From Ureibacillus galli (GTDB lineage: Bacteria; Bacillota; Bacilli; Bacillales_A; Planococcaceae), in assembly GCF_014836845.1 (NCBI RefSeq), contig NZ_JACSQA010000033.1:1-37467 (forward strand): DNA of 37,467 bases, written 5' to 3'. The notes under the pieces are model-generated. The model searched no databases. It worked only from the letters and a program-made list of their open reading frames with translations, and had not been told where the DNA came from. Shown here piece by piece: positions 8,173 to 16,985 of this stretch (position 1 is the stretch's first letter; each line of letters opens with the position of its first letter). The position numbers and the translations under genes were made by a program.

Positions 8173-10458
8173 TTAATCAAGGGTAGTGGCAATTTCCATT
8201 TTGGAATCAAATATAGTAAGCTCAATTGTTCCAACTTCACTTGTCGTTAATGTGGTTAAATTATAAGTTTCAAACCTATTTATTACTTCTTCGTGGGGAT
8301 GGCCATAGCGATTATTTTTTCCCGCGCTAAAGATTGTTAAGCTCGGCTGTAATTGTTCAACAAATTCTTCACTACTGGATGTTTTACTACCGTGGTGTCC
8401 TGCTTTTAAAACATCGATTTTTGGTAGACCCGGATAATCCTTTAATAGCATCTGTTCACCTTCTTTCTCCAAATCACCCGTAAATAAAGCATCAAATTGA
8501 TTCATGGAGACATGTAGAACGAGTGAATCATTGTTTCCTTCGTATTTTGTTTCTTTCGGCCATAAATAAGTAAAGGTTATATCACCTACTTTCCAAGAGC
8601 GATTTGCAATTTGTTCTTTAATTGGTATCTTTCTTTTCTTCGCTTCCTTTAATAAGTCTTTCATTGCCTCTTCTTTGTATGAACTAGGAGAAATATGTAT
8701 TTCCTTTAGTTCAATTTCTTGTAATACCTCTTCTGCTCCTTCCACATGATCGCTATCGGCATGGGTTAAAATTAATTTATCAATTTTAGTAATTCCTTTA
8801 CCCTTTAAATAAGGAACAACAATATCCCTTCCGATTTCATAGGATCGATCATTTTCTTTCCACTTTTCTTGTTCAAAACGTAACAGACCGCCTGTATCTA
8901 TCATATAAACTTCTTTTCTATAAGGTAATTCCATTAAGATACAATCCCCTTGTCCAACATTGATAAAGGAGATTTTTAATTCTTCGGATAGCTTCCCACT
9001 AAAATGAATCATGAGTGCAGGTATTAATAAAACGCTTAAGATGATGTACCAATTCTTTTGGCAATCCAATAAATAAAACACTAATAACACACTAAAATAA
9101 GCGAATAAAATGAGGAATATTGTTGGTTTACCTGGATTCCACATTTGATGTGGAATCCACTGTAAAAAATCAATAATCATTGTAAGGAACTGTCGAATCG
9201 GCTCATAACAGCTAAATAAAAAGGATGAAACTGAGGTTGGAATGTAGGATAGAAGGAGCAATACAATATTAATCGGTAAAATAATAAAGGAAAATAAAGG
9301 TACAAAGAAAATATTCACAAGAAAGGATGATAAACTCATTTCATAAAAATGAAAAAGCAATAGAGGATAAACAAGTAATTGGCAAACAAAAGTAATAAAA
9401 AAGGATTGAATTACCCATGAGGAATATCGTTGTATCAATGGCCCTGAATAAATTAAACTTGCCGTAGCTAAATAGGATAGTTGGAAACCTATTTGATAAA
9501 TCGACCAAGGCTCTAATAAAACAAAAAGGATAAAACTGATGGCTAGTGCATCGTCTGCTGCTATTTTGTCTTTAATTCGACTTGCCATCATTATTTCAAC
9601 AATAATAATGGCACGCCAAACAGATGGAGCACCACCTGCTAGCACCCCATAGACCGGTAATACAATCATTAATACAATTGTCGCAAGCTCTCTTCTTATC
9701 CTTAAACGCAATAAACCTTGAAAGAAAATGAAGGATACAATCGCAATATGGAGGCCAGAAATAGCAAACAGATGGGTAATACCGAGTTTTTGATAGGCTC
9801 TTGTAGTCTCTTCATCGACATTTTCCTGTAACCCAATTAATAGAGCCTGCGCTTCCCCAACTAAAGTGTGCGGAAAAGTGCCTTCTATATGATTCTTTAA
9901 ATGGAAACGTTGTAAACTAATTTTTCGTACGATGGAATCTTTTATACCTAAACATTCCATTTCTGAGATTTCGATTATCCCAATAGCTCCCTTACTTTTT
10001 AAATATTTTTTCATATCAAACGCATAAAGATGATTTGGTTTTGAAGGTTCAACTAGCGTACCTATCACCATAAATTGCATCCCGACTAAAGGGGTTTGTT
10101 GCAAATTCATTTTCTCTAATTCCGATTTTATTTCATACTTCACGTAAACGTTTCTTCCTTCGTCATTCTCCATAAAACCACGCAACATATTCCCTTTAAT
10201 CGTATATTCATCTGTCCATGTTAAAACTTCGGGAAGATTAATAGGTTCATGTAATTGTTTGATTGCATAACTAAAGTAAAAATAAGATGCAATCCCTACA
10301 ATGAAAACCCCAACTATATGCCCTTTCCTAATTTTCTTATAAGATAAAAAAACATAAAATAGAATTAAAATAAATAAAAGCCTTATCGATTCAAAAGCTG
10401 CAAGGGAAGCAACGAGAACCGATAAGGCATAGAAAATCCATTTATGCTTGAACAACAT
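8173..10458 (-). CDS. comEC: ComEC DNA-uptake channel/competence protein
   Basis: ComEC forms the inner-membrane pore through which single-stranded DNA enters during transformation. About 761 residues: N-terminal helices and an OB-like domain, then the Competence domain with THLFAISGLHIAIV (about 229-242) and many membrane helices. A C-terminal metallo-beta-lactamase-like domain has HADSDH (about 566-571), NNDSLVL, FTGDLE and KAGHHGSK (about 685-692). The zinc-ligand motif is intact, in line with a nuclease role for this domain. The gene overlaps the 3' end of comEB by 17-20 bases. An ATG at 10458 and a TTG one codon upstream are both possible starts; the spacing from AAGGTG slightly favours the TTG. 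Confidence 0.95.
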   Translation of the reverse strand: MLFKHKWIFYALSVLVASLAAFESIRLLFILILFYVFLSYKKIRKGHIVGVFIVGIASYFYFSYAIKQLHEPINLPEVLTWTDEYTIKGNMLRGFMENDEGRNVYVKYEIKSELEKMNLQQTPLVGMQFMVIGTLVEPSKPNHLYAFDMKKYLKSKGAIGIIEISEMECLGIKDSIVRKISLQRFHLKNHIEGTFPHTLVGEAQALLIGLQENVDEETTRAYQKLGITHLFAISGLHIAIVSFIFFQGLLRLRIRRELATIVLMIVLPVYGVLAGGAPSVWRAIIIVEIMMASRIKDKIAADDALAISFILFVLLEPWSIYQIGFQLSYLATASLIYSGPLIQRYSSWVIQSFFITFVCQLLVYPLLLFHFYEMSLSSFLVNIFFVPLFSFIILPINIVLLLLSYIPTSVSSFLFSCYEPIRQFLTMIIDFLQWIPHQMWNPGKPTIFLILFAYFSVLLVFYLLDCQKNWYIILSVLLIPALMIHFSGKLSEELKISFINVGQGDCILMELPYRKEVYMIDTGGLLRFEQEKWKENDRSYEIGRDIVVPYLKGKGITKIDKLILTHADSDHVEGAEEVLQEIELKEIHISPSSYKEEAMKDLLKEAKKRKIPIKEQIANRSWKVGDITFTYLWPKETKYEGNNDSLVLHVSMNQFDALFTGDLEKEGEQMLLKDYPGLPKIDVLKAGHHGSKTSSSEEFVEQLQPSLTIFSAGKNNRYGHPHEEVINRFETYNLTTLTTSEVGTIELTIFDSKMEIATTLD

Positions 10459-11014
10459 CAAATAATTCTTTCACCTTCTCTTCAAAAGGTTTTATTTCCT
10501 CTCCAGAAGCACCTAAATCTCTCATTTTATGTAGCATATCAACTGCTAATTGTAATTTACTTTTTTGTAAAAAATCTATTTTCGCTTCATCGAAAGGAAT
10601 GTGTACGACATTGACATTTGCTTTCTCAAATAATTCTAAAGCATATTGATTATTTTTATAATCCTTCGCGTAATATACATTTTTAATACCCGCTTGAATA
10701 ATCGTTTTCGAGCACGGTAAACAAGGAAAATGGGTGACATAAATATCTGCACCGTTCGATGACGTTCCATATTTTGCACATTGTAACAATGCATTTGTTT
10801 CGGCATGGATTGTCCTAACACAGTGGTTGTCTACTACGTAACACCCTTTTTCAATACAATGTTCATCTCCTGAAATCGAGCCATTATAACCGCCTGCAAT
10901 AATTCGTTTTTCTCTTACAATCGTAGCTCCTACCGCTAATCTACTACAAGTACTTCTAAGGGCTAACAAATGACTTTGTGCCATAAAAAATTGATCCCAA
11001 GTAATTCGCTCCAT
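10442..11014 (-). CDS. comEB: ComEB, deoxycytidylate (dCMP) deaminase family
   Basis: Zinc deaminase converting dCMP to dUMP; in B. subtilis it lies in the comE operon but is largely dispensable for DNA uptake. The 190-residue product shows the complete zinc site: HAETNAL (His and catalytic Glu) and PCLPC (two Cys ligands). GGYNGS near the N-terminus is typical. A GGAGG lies 7 bases before the ATG. It overlaps comEC downstream and follows comEA by 76 bp. Confidence 0.93.
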   Translation of the reverse strand: MERITWDQFFMAQSHLLALRSTCSRLAVGATIVREKRIIAGGYNGSISGDEHCIEKGCYVVDNHCVRTIHAETNALLQCAKYGTSSNGADIYVTHFPCLPCSKTIIQAGIKNVYYAKDYKNNQYALELFEKANVNVVHIPFDEAKIDFLQKSKLQLAVDMLHKMRDLGASGEEIKPFEEKVKELFDVVQA

Positions 11015-11051
11015 ATGATTACCTCCAAACTATCTTCCTTTAGTTTAGATG

Positions 11052-11079
11052 TTCATACTCGTTTATGCAATGTCGTCAA
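11052..11079 (-). promoter_or_regulatory. Possible internal promoter ahead of comEB
   Basis: On the minus strand TTGACG (11079-11074) and TATGAA (11057-11052) are 16 bp apart, between the comEA stop and the comEB start. If used, it would let comEB-comEC be expressed apart from comEA. The -10 is only a partial match. Confidence 0.35.
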
Positions 11080-11090
11080 TGGTGAAATGT

Positions 11091-11774
11091 TTATTTTACA
11101 TCTATTAAATCCATTAATTTTTCAAATGTTTTATCTCCAATACCGGAAACATTTTTTAATTCATCAATGGATTGGAAGGGACCATTTTCTTCTCGATAAC
11201 TAATAATCGCTTGGGCCTTAGACGGTCCTATCCCTGGCAGGGTCGTTAATGTAGCTTCATCAGCACTATTAATATTAACTTTATCAGTTGTGTTCCCACT
11301 ATTTTGTGGGACACTAGTTGCTGTGCCGCTTGAGAAACTATTTTCTATAACTTCTCCTATTTTGGGAACATATATGACCATTTCATCTTGAAGCTTTTGT
11401 GCGTGATTAATTGCCTTTGTTTCCGCCTCTTCTGTATAACCACCAGCGGTATCGATTGCATCGATGACTCGATCTTCCGATGTTAATTTATACACACCAG
11501 GATACTTTACAGCACCTTTTACATCTACGAATATCGGTTCTGTTTTTGGTTCTGCTTCAGCTACTTGTTTTTCCTTTGCCTTTCCTCCTGTTTGCTGTTG
11601 CTCTTTCTGATTTAATTGTTCAATTTGATCTTGTGAAATCGTTGAAATCGTATAGGATTCTTTCGAAGAATCTTCTTGTTGAAGGAATAAATAAAGGAGA
11701 ATGATACCGACAATACCGGGGAACAGTATTGTCCTTCCATATTTTTTTATTACTTTCTGGAATATAAAAAACAC
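11091..11774 (-). CDS. comEA: ComEA, membrane-anchored DNA receptor for competence
   Basis: ComEA binds incoming double-stranded DNA at the outer face of the membrane. The 227-residue protein has an N-terminal membrane helix (about 14-31), a polar linker, an SLBB-like domain beginning IFVDVKGAVKYPGVY, a Gly/Ser/Asn-rich spacer and a C-terminal helix-hairpin-helix pair (VNINSADEATLTTLPGIG and NVSGIGDKTFEKL). The start is a GTG at 11774 with GGAG five bases upstream; no better start follows before the membrane helix. It heads the comEA-comEB-comEC cluster. comER, which lies opposite comEA in B. subtilis, is missing; a nested inverted repeat occupies the gap. Confidence 0.93.
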   Translation of the reverse strand: MFFIFQKVIKKYGRTILFPGIVGIILLYLFLQQEDSSKESYTISTISQDQIEQLNQKEQQQTGGKAKEKQVAEAEPKTEPIFVDVKGAVKYPGVYKLTSEDRVIDAIDTAGGYTEEAETKAINHAQKLQDEMVIYVPKIGEVIENSFSSGTATSVPQNSGNTTDKVNINSADEATLTTLPGIGPSKAQAIISYREENGPFQSIDELKNVSGIGDKTFEKLMDLIDVK

Positions 11775-11783
11775 CTCTTCTCC

Positions 11784-11832
11784 AGAAGGTAATCATATGG
11801 AGTATATTATTAATATACATAAATTACCTTCT
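11784..11832. repeat. Nested inverted repeat upstream of the comEA ribosome binding site
   Basis: Outer arms AGAAGGTAAT (11784-11793) and ATTACCTTCT (11823-11832) are perfect over 10 bp. Inside them GTATATT (11802-11808) and AATATAC (11812-11818) form a second perfect repeat. In the comEA transcript the GGAG of the ribosome binding site follows immediately after the outer stem. There is no T-run directly behind the stem, so it is not a plain terminator of yqeM. Confidence 0.75.
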
Positions 11833-11850
11833 GTTGAAAAGATGTTTTCT

Positions 11851-12594
11851 TTATTTCATTGCACGTATAAAAATTCGTTCACTTTCCTCTGAAGGACTTT
11901 GTTGTGACCAATCAGCGGTAACTGCAACTTCGGAAAAGCCGACTTCTTTTAACCATTTAACATACATTTCCCATGGATAAGTTCGTTGGAAATGTTCTTC
12001 GTCGAAGCGCTCATATAAACCACTGTTCTCATCTTTCACGAAAAACGTCATTTGATGATAAATAGAATGCTCGAACTCACCTTGTTCGGTATACCAAAGA
12101 TATGTGATCTCTCCGTTATCAAACGTAAAAGGACTTTCCATAAAAATAAAATCCATTTTATAGAGGGAGTGAACATCAAAAAATAATTGTCCACCCACTC
12201 GAAGCTGTGAATAAATTCGTTTAAACGTTTCTAAACAAGCATCTTGCTCCACTAAATAATTGATTGAATCAATCGGAATCGTTACGATATCTAGCTCTGA
12301 AAAACCGTCTAGTTCATCCATTGACATCGCATATAATGGGATTTCAACCCCTTCCGAATCGAAACGCTCTTGGGCTACCGATAACATATCTTCTGACAAA
12401 TCAATGCCACTAACCTGATACCCTGCTTGATAAAACAGTAAGGAAAGTGTCCCCGTTCCACAAGCAACATCCAACAATTTTGGATATTCATTACTTGGAG
12501 CATAGGTTTGTATCCATTGAACATATTGATCATAAGGGATGTCTTCCATTAGCTGGTTATATACGGATGCAAAACGTCTATAACTGTTTGTCAT
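11851..12594 (-). CDS. yqeM: YqeM, class I SAM-dependent methyltransferase
   Basis: Probable methyltransferase with unknown substrate. Of 247 residues, the N-terminal half is a Rossmann fold: LLDVACGTGTLSLLF is the SAM-binding motif I, SGIDLSEDML is motif II, and VTIPIDSINYL follows. The C-terminal half matches YqeM homologues. The ATG at 12594 overlaps the stop of rsfS by one base (TGATG). A GTG one codon upstream is possible; no strong ribosome binding site is seen for either, so translational coupling is likely. It is the last gene of the yqeG operon, as in B. subtilis. Confidence 0.88.
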   Translation of the reverse strand: MTNSYRRFASVYNQLMEDIPYDQYVQWIQTYAPSNEYPKLLDVACGTGTLSLLFYQAGYQVSGIDLSEDMLSVAQERFDSEGVEIPLYAMSMDELDGFSELDIVTIPIDSINYLVEQDACLETFKRIYSQLRVGGQLFFDVHSLYKMDFIFMESPFTFDNGEITYLWYTEQGEFEHSIYHQMTFFVKDENSGLYERFDEEHFQRTYPWEMYVKWLKEVGFSEVAVTADWSQQSPSEESERIFIRAMK

Positions 12595-12941
12595 CACTCA
12601 GCAGCCGGCATATCTAATTGAGGAGCATCTCCCCATAATCGTTCTAAATTATAAAATGCTCGTTCATCTTTATGGAAAATATGCACTACAACATCCCCAA
12701 GGTCTACTAAAATCCAACGGGCAGAGTCAAACCCTTCCACACGTTTAATTTCATAACCGTTTTCTTGGGCTTTTTCTTGAACTTCTCGTGCAATCGCTTG
12801 TGCTTGTCGGTCTGAATTACCATTACAAATTAAAAAGTAATCTGCTAACAAAGAAATATTTTGCATATTTAATACAACAATATCCTCTGCTCTTTTATCA
12901 TCTAAAGCTTTATATACAATTTGTAATAAAGATTCTGTCAT
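12594..12941 (-). CDS. rsfS: Ribosomal silencing factor RsfS
   Basis: RsfS binds uL14 on the 50S subunit and blocks subunit joining when nutrients are short. The 115-residue product shows the DUF143 blocks DIVVLNMQNISLLADYFLICNGNSDRQ and GFDSARWILVDLGDVVVHIF split across strands of the fold, with ERLWGDAP near the C-terminus. Length and motifs are typical (YqeL in B. subtilis). It follows yqeK by 29 bp and overlaps yqeM. Confidence 0.95.
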   Translation of the reverse strand: MTESLLQIVYKALDDKRAEDIVVLNMQNISLLADYFLICNGNSDRQAQAIAREVQEKAQENGYEIKRVEGFDSARWILVDLGDVVVHIFHKDERAFYNLERLWGDAPQLDMPAAE

Positions 12942-12970
12942 TCTCCACTTTTCCTCTCTTTTAAAACGCT

Positions 12971-13534
12971 TTATGCGTTTTTTGAAATTACATCATTATA
13001 GCACTCTATTGAAACTGGAAAAATTGCTTGTTCGGTATGAACTAAAAATGAAATCGTATGGCAAATACATGCTTTCATTGCTTCATCCAAGTCAACATTC
13101 GCAATTTTCCTTAATTCATCAACTTGATTAAATTTCCGATTTGGTTCAATCATATCTGCTATATAGATAATTTTTTCTAATTTAGACATGTTTGCCCTAC
13201 CCGTTGTATGGAAACGAATAGCATTTAAAATATTTTCGTTTGTAATATTAAATTCAGTTTGGGCAATCCATGCTCCAACTGGCCCGTGTAAAATTTCTGA
13301 ACCCCAGCCTATTAACCGAGCATCAAGACCATTTTCTTTAACTACTTGATTCATCCATTCTTCATCCGCATATTTGGCAATATCATGTAAGATCGCAGCT
13401 ACTTCAGCTGATTTCACATCTTCACCGTACTGTTCCGCTAATGAAATAGCTGTTTCCATTACACCTATAGTATGAATATATCTTTTTTCAGGCATACGCG
13501 TTTTAATTGCTAATAAATAATCATTGCGATCCAT
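12971..13534 (-). CDS. yqeK: YqeK, HD-domain symmetrical Ap4A hydrolase
   Basis: Hydrolyses diadenosine tetraphosphate to two ADP; family activity known from B. subtilis YqeK. The 187-residue protein has the HD metal-binding motifs: YIHTIGVM near the N-terminus, ILHDIAKY (HD pair), ILHGPVGAW and IRFHTTGR, then IIYIADMIEPNR. The ATG at 13534 is chosen because GGAAGG lies just upstream; in-frame codons further upstream fall within nadD. It overlaps the nadD stop by 14 bases, showing a tightly packed operon. Confidence 0.93.
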   Translation of the reverse strand: MDRNDYLLAIKTRMPEKRYIHTIGVMETAISLAEQYGEDVKSAEVAAILHDIAKYADEEWMNQVVKENGLDARLIGWGSEILHGPVGAWIAQTEFNITNENILNAIRFHTTGRANMSKLEKIIYIADMIEPNRKFNQVDELRKIANVDLDEAMKACICHTISFLVHTEQAIFPVSIECYNDVISKNA

Positions 13535-14093
13535 ACAGACCTTCCTTTCGAATATAAGCTTCAACGTTATCAGGTAGTAAAAATTTCAATGTACCACCTG
13601 TCTTAATACGCTTTCTTATTAACGTTGAAGATAAATCCAATTCGGGCGCCTCCACCATTTTTACATCATATGTAGAAGACGATAGGGTGCCAGGACGTTT
13701 CAATCCAACAAATTGAATCAATTTCACCAATTCGTCAATTTTATACCATGTATGTAGTGAATCAATCATATCACCACCGATGATAAAATAAAATTGCACA
13801 TCCGGCTCCCTCTTACATAATTCAACCATTGTATGATACGTATAAGAGACACCACCAAGCTCAAACTCAATCTTTTCAACCTTGAAATGATTATATGGCT
13901 CGATGGCAAGCTCTACCATACGGAGACGATTCTCCATCGATGCATCATCGATAAATTGTTTATGGGGGGCAATCGCATTGGGCATAAAGCGGACTTCATC
14001 AAGTTGGAGTGCATCAAAGGCTTCGTTTGCCATAATTAAGTGTCCAATATGAGGAGGATTAAAGGTTCCTCCTAAAATGCCAACTTTTTTCAT
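13521..14093 (-). CDS. nadD: Nicotinate-mononucleotide adenylyltransferase
   Basis: Makes deamido-NAD from NaMN and ATP in NAD synthesis. The 190-residue enzyme carries the nucleotidyltransferase motif GGTFNPPHIGH at the N-terminus, the substrate-binding region FIIGGDMIDSLHTW, and the C-terminal LSSTLIRKR (the ISSTxIR motif). Two ATGs two codons apart are possible; the one at 14093 has better spacing from AAGGTG. It sits between yhbY and yqeK, 12 bp after yhbY. Confidence 0.96.
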   Translation of the reverse strand: MKKVGILGGTFNPPHIGHLIMANEAFDALQLDEVRFMPNAIAPHKQFIDDASMENRLRMVELAIEPYNHFKVEKIEFELGGVSYTYHTMVELCKREPDVQFYFIIGGDMIDSLHTWYKIDELVKLIQFVGLKRPGTLSSSTYDVKMVEAPELDLSSTLIRKRIKTGGTLKFLLPDNVEAYIRKEGLYGSQ

Positions 14094-14105
14094 AGGCATC
14101 GCACC

Positions 14106-14411
14106 TTACTTTTTACTCTCTTTTGGTAACACAATTTTTTTATTGTTACGAGATTCTTTATATAAAACAACCGTTAAACCGATTAACTGTACAAGTTCAG
14201 CACCAGTTCCCGTTGCTAAGCTTTCTGCCACTTCATTTTTTTCATCTTCACAATTATCTAATATACGTACTTTAATCAATTCACGCGCCTCTAATGCATC
14301 GCGTAATTGACGAAGCATTTGGTCGTTGACGCCACCTTTTCCTACTTGGAAAATCGGTGTTAAATGATGTGCTTCTGCTCGTAAAAATCTTTTCTGTTTG
14401 CCTGTAAGCAT
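14106..14411 (-). CDS. yhbY: YhbY/YqeI, CRM-domain RNA-binding protein
   Basis: Small RNA-binding protein associated with pre-50S ribosomal particles. The 101 residues form a CRM domain: LTGKQKRFLRAEAHHL, then QVGKGGVND with the conserved GxxG loop, LEARELIKV, and VQLIGLTVVLYKES at the end. An AGGAGG is present, with longer than usual spacing. It is part of the yqeG-yqeM operon, 16 bp after aroE. Confidence 0.93.
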   Translation of the reverse strand: MLTGKQKRFLRAEAHHLTPIFQVGKGGVNDQMLRQLRDALEARELIKVRILDNCEDEKNEVAESLATGTGAELVQLIGLTVVLYKESRNNKKIVLPKESKK

Positions 14412-14427
14412 AAAATAAAATTTCCTC

Positions 14428-15261
14428 CTAAATTAACTGTTCATTTTGTAATTCTTCAGTTAATCTTTTTATCATTAAATTTGTATTTGGATATTGTCCT
14501 AACCAATATTGAAAAGCGATTGCTCCTTGATGGACAAACATGCCAAGACCATTTATAATCGTTGCCTTTTTCTTTTCTGCCTCCAATAAAAATGGTGTCA
14601 TTAAAGGATTATACACAATATCCGCTACAATTGCTCCCTCTTGTAATTTTTCAAGAGATAATGGCAATTTAAATTCCGTATTGGCTAAGCCGGCAGAAGT
14701 ACATTGAATAAGGATACTAAACTGGTCCAAGCATTTTTCCGCTTCTTCTATAGAAAGTGCCCGTCCTTCCCCTAATTCATTCACTATTTTTTCTGCTTTT
14801 GAAACCGTTCGATTCGTTACCGTTATATTGTGATACCCATATTGTTGTAATGCAAAGGCAATACCGCGAGCTGCCCCACCTGAACCTATGATGAGAATTT
14901 CACTTTCTTTTTGTTGTCCTATTGCTTCTTCAAGAGAATGAACAAAACCCGCACCATCCGTATTGTATCCTTTTAATTTTCCATCTTGGACGACGACCGT
15001 GTTAACAGCAGCCATTTTTTCAGCCAATGGATCGAGTTCATCTAAATAGGGAATAATCGTTTGTTTATGAGGAATCGTTATATTCCATCCACTTACACCT
15101 AACGTTTTCAAAGACGCGACCGCTTTTTCTAACTCATCATTTTTCACATGAATCGGTATATAAGCTGCGTCTATATTCATCTCTTCAAACCAAGCATTGT
15201 GCATATTTGGCGATTTGGAATGAGCAATGGGATCCCCAATAACAGCAAACCATTTCTTCAT
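14428..15261 (-). CDS. aroE: Shikimate dehydrogenase (NADP+)
   Basis: Reduces 3-dehydroshikimate in aromatic amino-acid synthesis. The 277-residue enzyme has the substrate-binding N-terminus IGDPIAHSKSPNMHN and the catalytic lysine in WNITIPHK. NTVVVQDGKLKGYNTDG comes next, then the NADP Rossmann motif IGSGGAARGIAFAL followed by NRT and GLGMFVHQGAIAF. The start has GGGGAGG eight bases upstream. It lies between yqeH and yhbY as in B. subtilis. Confidence 0.96.
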   Translation of the reverse strand: MKKWFAVIGDPIAHSKSPNMHNAWFEEMNIDAAYIPIHVKNDELEKAVASLKTLGVSGWNITIPHKQTIIPYLDELDPLAEKMAAVNTVVVQDGKLKGYNTDGAGFVHSLEEAIGQQKESEILIIGSGGAARGIAFALQQYGYHNITVTNRTVSKAEKIVNELGEGRALSIEEAEKCLDQFSILIQCTSAGLANTEFKLPLSLEKLQEGAIVADIVYNPLMTPFLLEAEKKKATIINGLGMFVHQGAIAFQYWLGQYPNTNLMIKRLTEELQNEQLI

Positions 15262-15286
15262 TTCATCAACCTCCCCATCTTTTAAA

Positions 15287-16390
15287 TTAGATTAACGATG
15301 GTCGAATAAATACTTCCACACCTTTTGGAGCATGTGCTGCAACTACTACGTTCGGGTGTTGCACTGTAATCCAACCAAGGCCCGAAATGACCACATCGGT
15401 TTTCCCTTCTTTTATAGCAAATTCATGACGAACTAATTCAGGTAATTGTTCAATATATTTTTCTGAAGGTGGTGAAAGGAGTTCCCCTTTATGTTCCGCA
15501 TATAAAGTGTCCGCCTTCTCTAACTTAGTGCGATGAATTGGTAGGTCATTTGCTGCATAGATTGTAAAAGCAGAGCGATTACCCTTTATGAAATCGAATC
15601 GAGCAAGGGCCCCAATAAATAAAGTTTGACCTTCATTTTGTTGATATACTTTCGGTTTTATTTCTTTTTTCGGCATTATATATTTCAATTCACTGGAATC
15701 AATATGATGCGCCATTTGATGATGGTTAATGATACCCGGCGTATCATAGAGAGCTGAACCATCATCTAATGGAATTTCAATCATATCTAACGTTGTACCA
15801 GGGAAATGAGAAGTAGTAATTATATTCCCTTCTCCAGTTGCTTGTTTAATAATACGGTTAATAAAAGTTGATTTCCCTACATTTGTACAACCTACAACGA
15901 ACACATCTTGACCTTTTCTTAGCGTTTCAATCGCATCTACTACTTCTGCCATACCGAACCCTTTATGGGCGCTGACAAGCATTACATCAATTGGTTGTAA
16001 TCCTAATGCTTTCGCTTCTCGTTTTAACCAATTGATAACTTTTTTTGGTTTTACAGATTTAGGTAATAAATCGGCTTTATTCGCTACTAGTAAAACTGGA
16101 TTATTTCCGACAAAGCGGTGTAACCCAGGTAACCAACTTCCGTTAAAATCAAATATATCAACAATTTTCACAATTAATCCTTGCTGTTCTCCTAGGCCGT
16201 TTAAAATACGTAAAAAGTCATCATCAGTTAAACTCACTGGTTGAATTTCATTGTAGTTTTTTAAACGGAAACAACGTTGGCAAATTACCGTTTCTTTTTC
16301 TAACGAAGAAGAAGGTGCATACCCTACCTCTTTCGGATTTTCTGTTTGAATAATTGCTCCACAGCCAATACAGTTTGGCATTTCACTCAT
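15287..16390 (-). CDS. yqeH: YqeH, circularly permuted GTPase for 30S assembly
   Basis: GTPase required for 30S subunit assembly. The 367-residue product starts with a treble-clef zinc finger (CIGCG ... CQRCF), followed by GTPase motifs in permuted order: NKADLLP (G4), SAHKGFG (G5), GCTNVGKS (G1), then SHFPGTTLD (G2) and YDTPGI (G3). A C-terminal domain follows. The start at 16390 shares one base with the yqeG stop (TAATG) and has GGGAGGA upstream; a TTG five codons earlier overlaps that site. Confidence 0.96.
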   Translation of the reverse strand: MSEMPNCIGCGAIIQTENPKEVGYAPSSSLEKETVICQRCFRLKNYNEIQPVSLTDDDFLRILNGLGEQQGLIVKIVDIFDFNGSWLPGLHRFVGNNPVLLVANKADLLPKSVKPKKVINWLKREAKALGLQPIDVMLVSAHKGFGMAEVVDAIETLRKGQDVFVVGCTNVGKSTFINRIIKQATGEGNIITTSHFPGTTLDMIEIPLDDGSALYDTPGIINHHQMAHHIDSSELKYIMPKKEIKPKVYQQNEGQTLFIGALARFDFIKGNRSAFTIYAANDLPIHRTKLEKADTLYAEHKGELLSPPSEKYIEQLPELVRHEFAIKEGKTDVVISGLGWITVQHPNVVVAAHAPKGVEVFIRPSLI

Positions 16391-16908
16391 TACTGTTCCT
16401 CCCAAGTTTTAATTCCTTTGCGTTTTAATGTATTAAACACTCGTCTTTCAACGAAACGATTAAAACGCGTAACAAAGCCATCCGATTCAGCAACCGGACG
16501 GACTAAAAAAGTATATAATTTTAAACGGTTAGCACCCATAATATCCGTTAATAATTGATCGCCAACCATCGCCACTTCACTACTTTTTAAGCGAATTTGT
16601 TTCATGGCAGCAAAATAGGCAGCTCCTAATGGTTTTCGAGCCCGAAAAATAAAAGGAATACCTAGCGGTTCAGCAAAACGTTTTACCCGTTCTTCATTGT
16701 TATTAGAGGCAATAATAATACGAATTCCAGCATCCTGCATCATTTTCATCCAAGCCGCAATTTCTTCCGTTGCATCTGGTCGATCCCATTCAATTAAAGT
16801 ATTATCCAAATCTGTAATAATCCCTTTAATGTTGAGCGCTTCTAATTTTTCTGGTGTAATTTCAAATACACTTGTTACAAACTCTTTTGGTAATAAAAAA
16901 TTATACAA
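16390..16908 (-). CDS. yqeG: YqeG, HAD superfamily IIIA phosphatase
   Basis: HAD-type hydrolase of unknown physiological substrate. The 172-residue protein has motif I in ITDLDNTLIEWD (nucleophile and general-acid Asp), motif II ASNNNEER, the lysine in ARKPLG and motif III MVGDQLLTD. The start is a TTG at 16908 with GGAG eight bases upstream and AAGG nearer; no better start fits the family N-terminus (NFLLPKEFV). It is the first gene of the yqeG-yqeM operon, 77 bp after psd, with which it may be cotranscribed. Confidence 0.93.
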   Translation of the reverse strand: MYNFLLPKEFVTSVFEITPEKLEALNIKGIITDLDNTLIEWDRPDATEEIAAWMKMMQDAGIRIIIASNNNEERVKRFAEPLGIPFIFRARKPLGAAYFAAMKQIRLKSSEVAMVGDQLLTDIMGANRLKLYTFLVRPVAESDGFVTRFNRFVERRVFNTLKRKGIKTWEEQ

Positions 16909-16985
16909 AGCCTTAACTCCTTCATATTGTCTATAAGTATTGGATTAATTTACCTCTATTTATAAAGGTTCTCTTTATTAGACGA

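Noticed and set aside
11837-11848. ComK box upstream of comEA (AAAA-N4-TTTT)
   Set aside because: Spacer is four not five bases and no second box lies at a proper distance.
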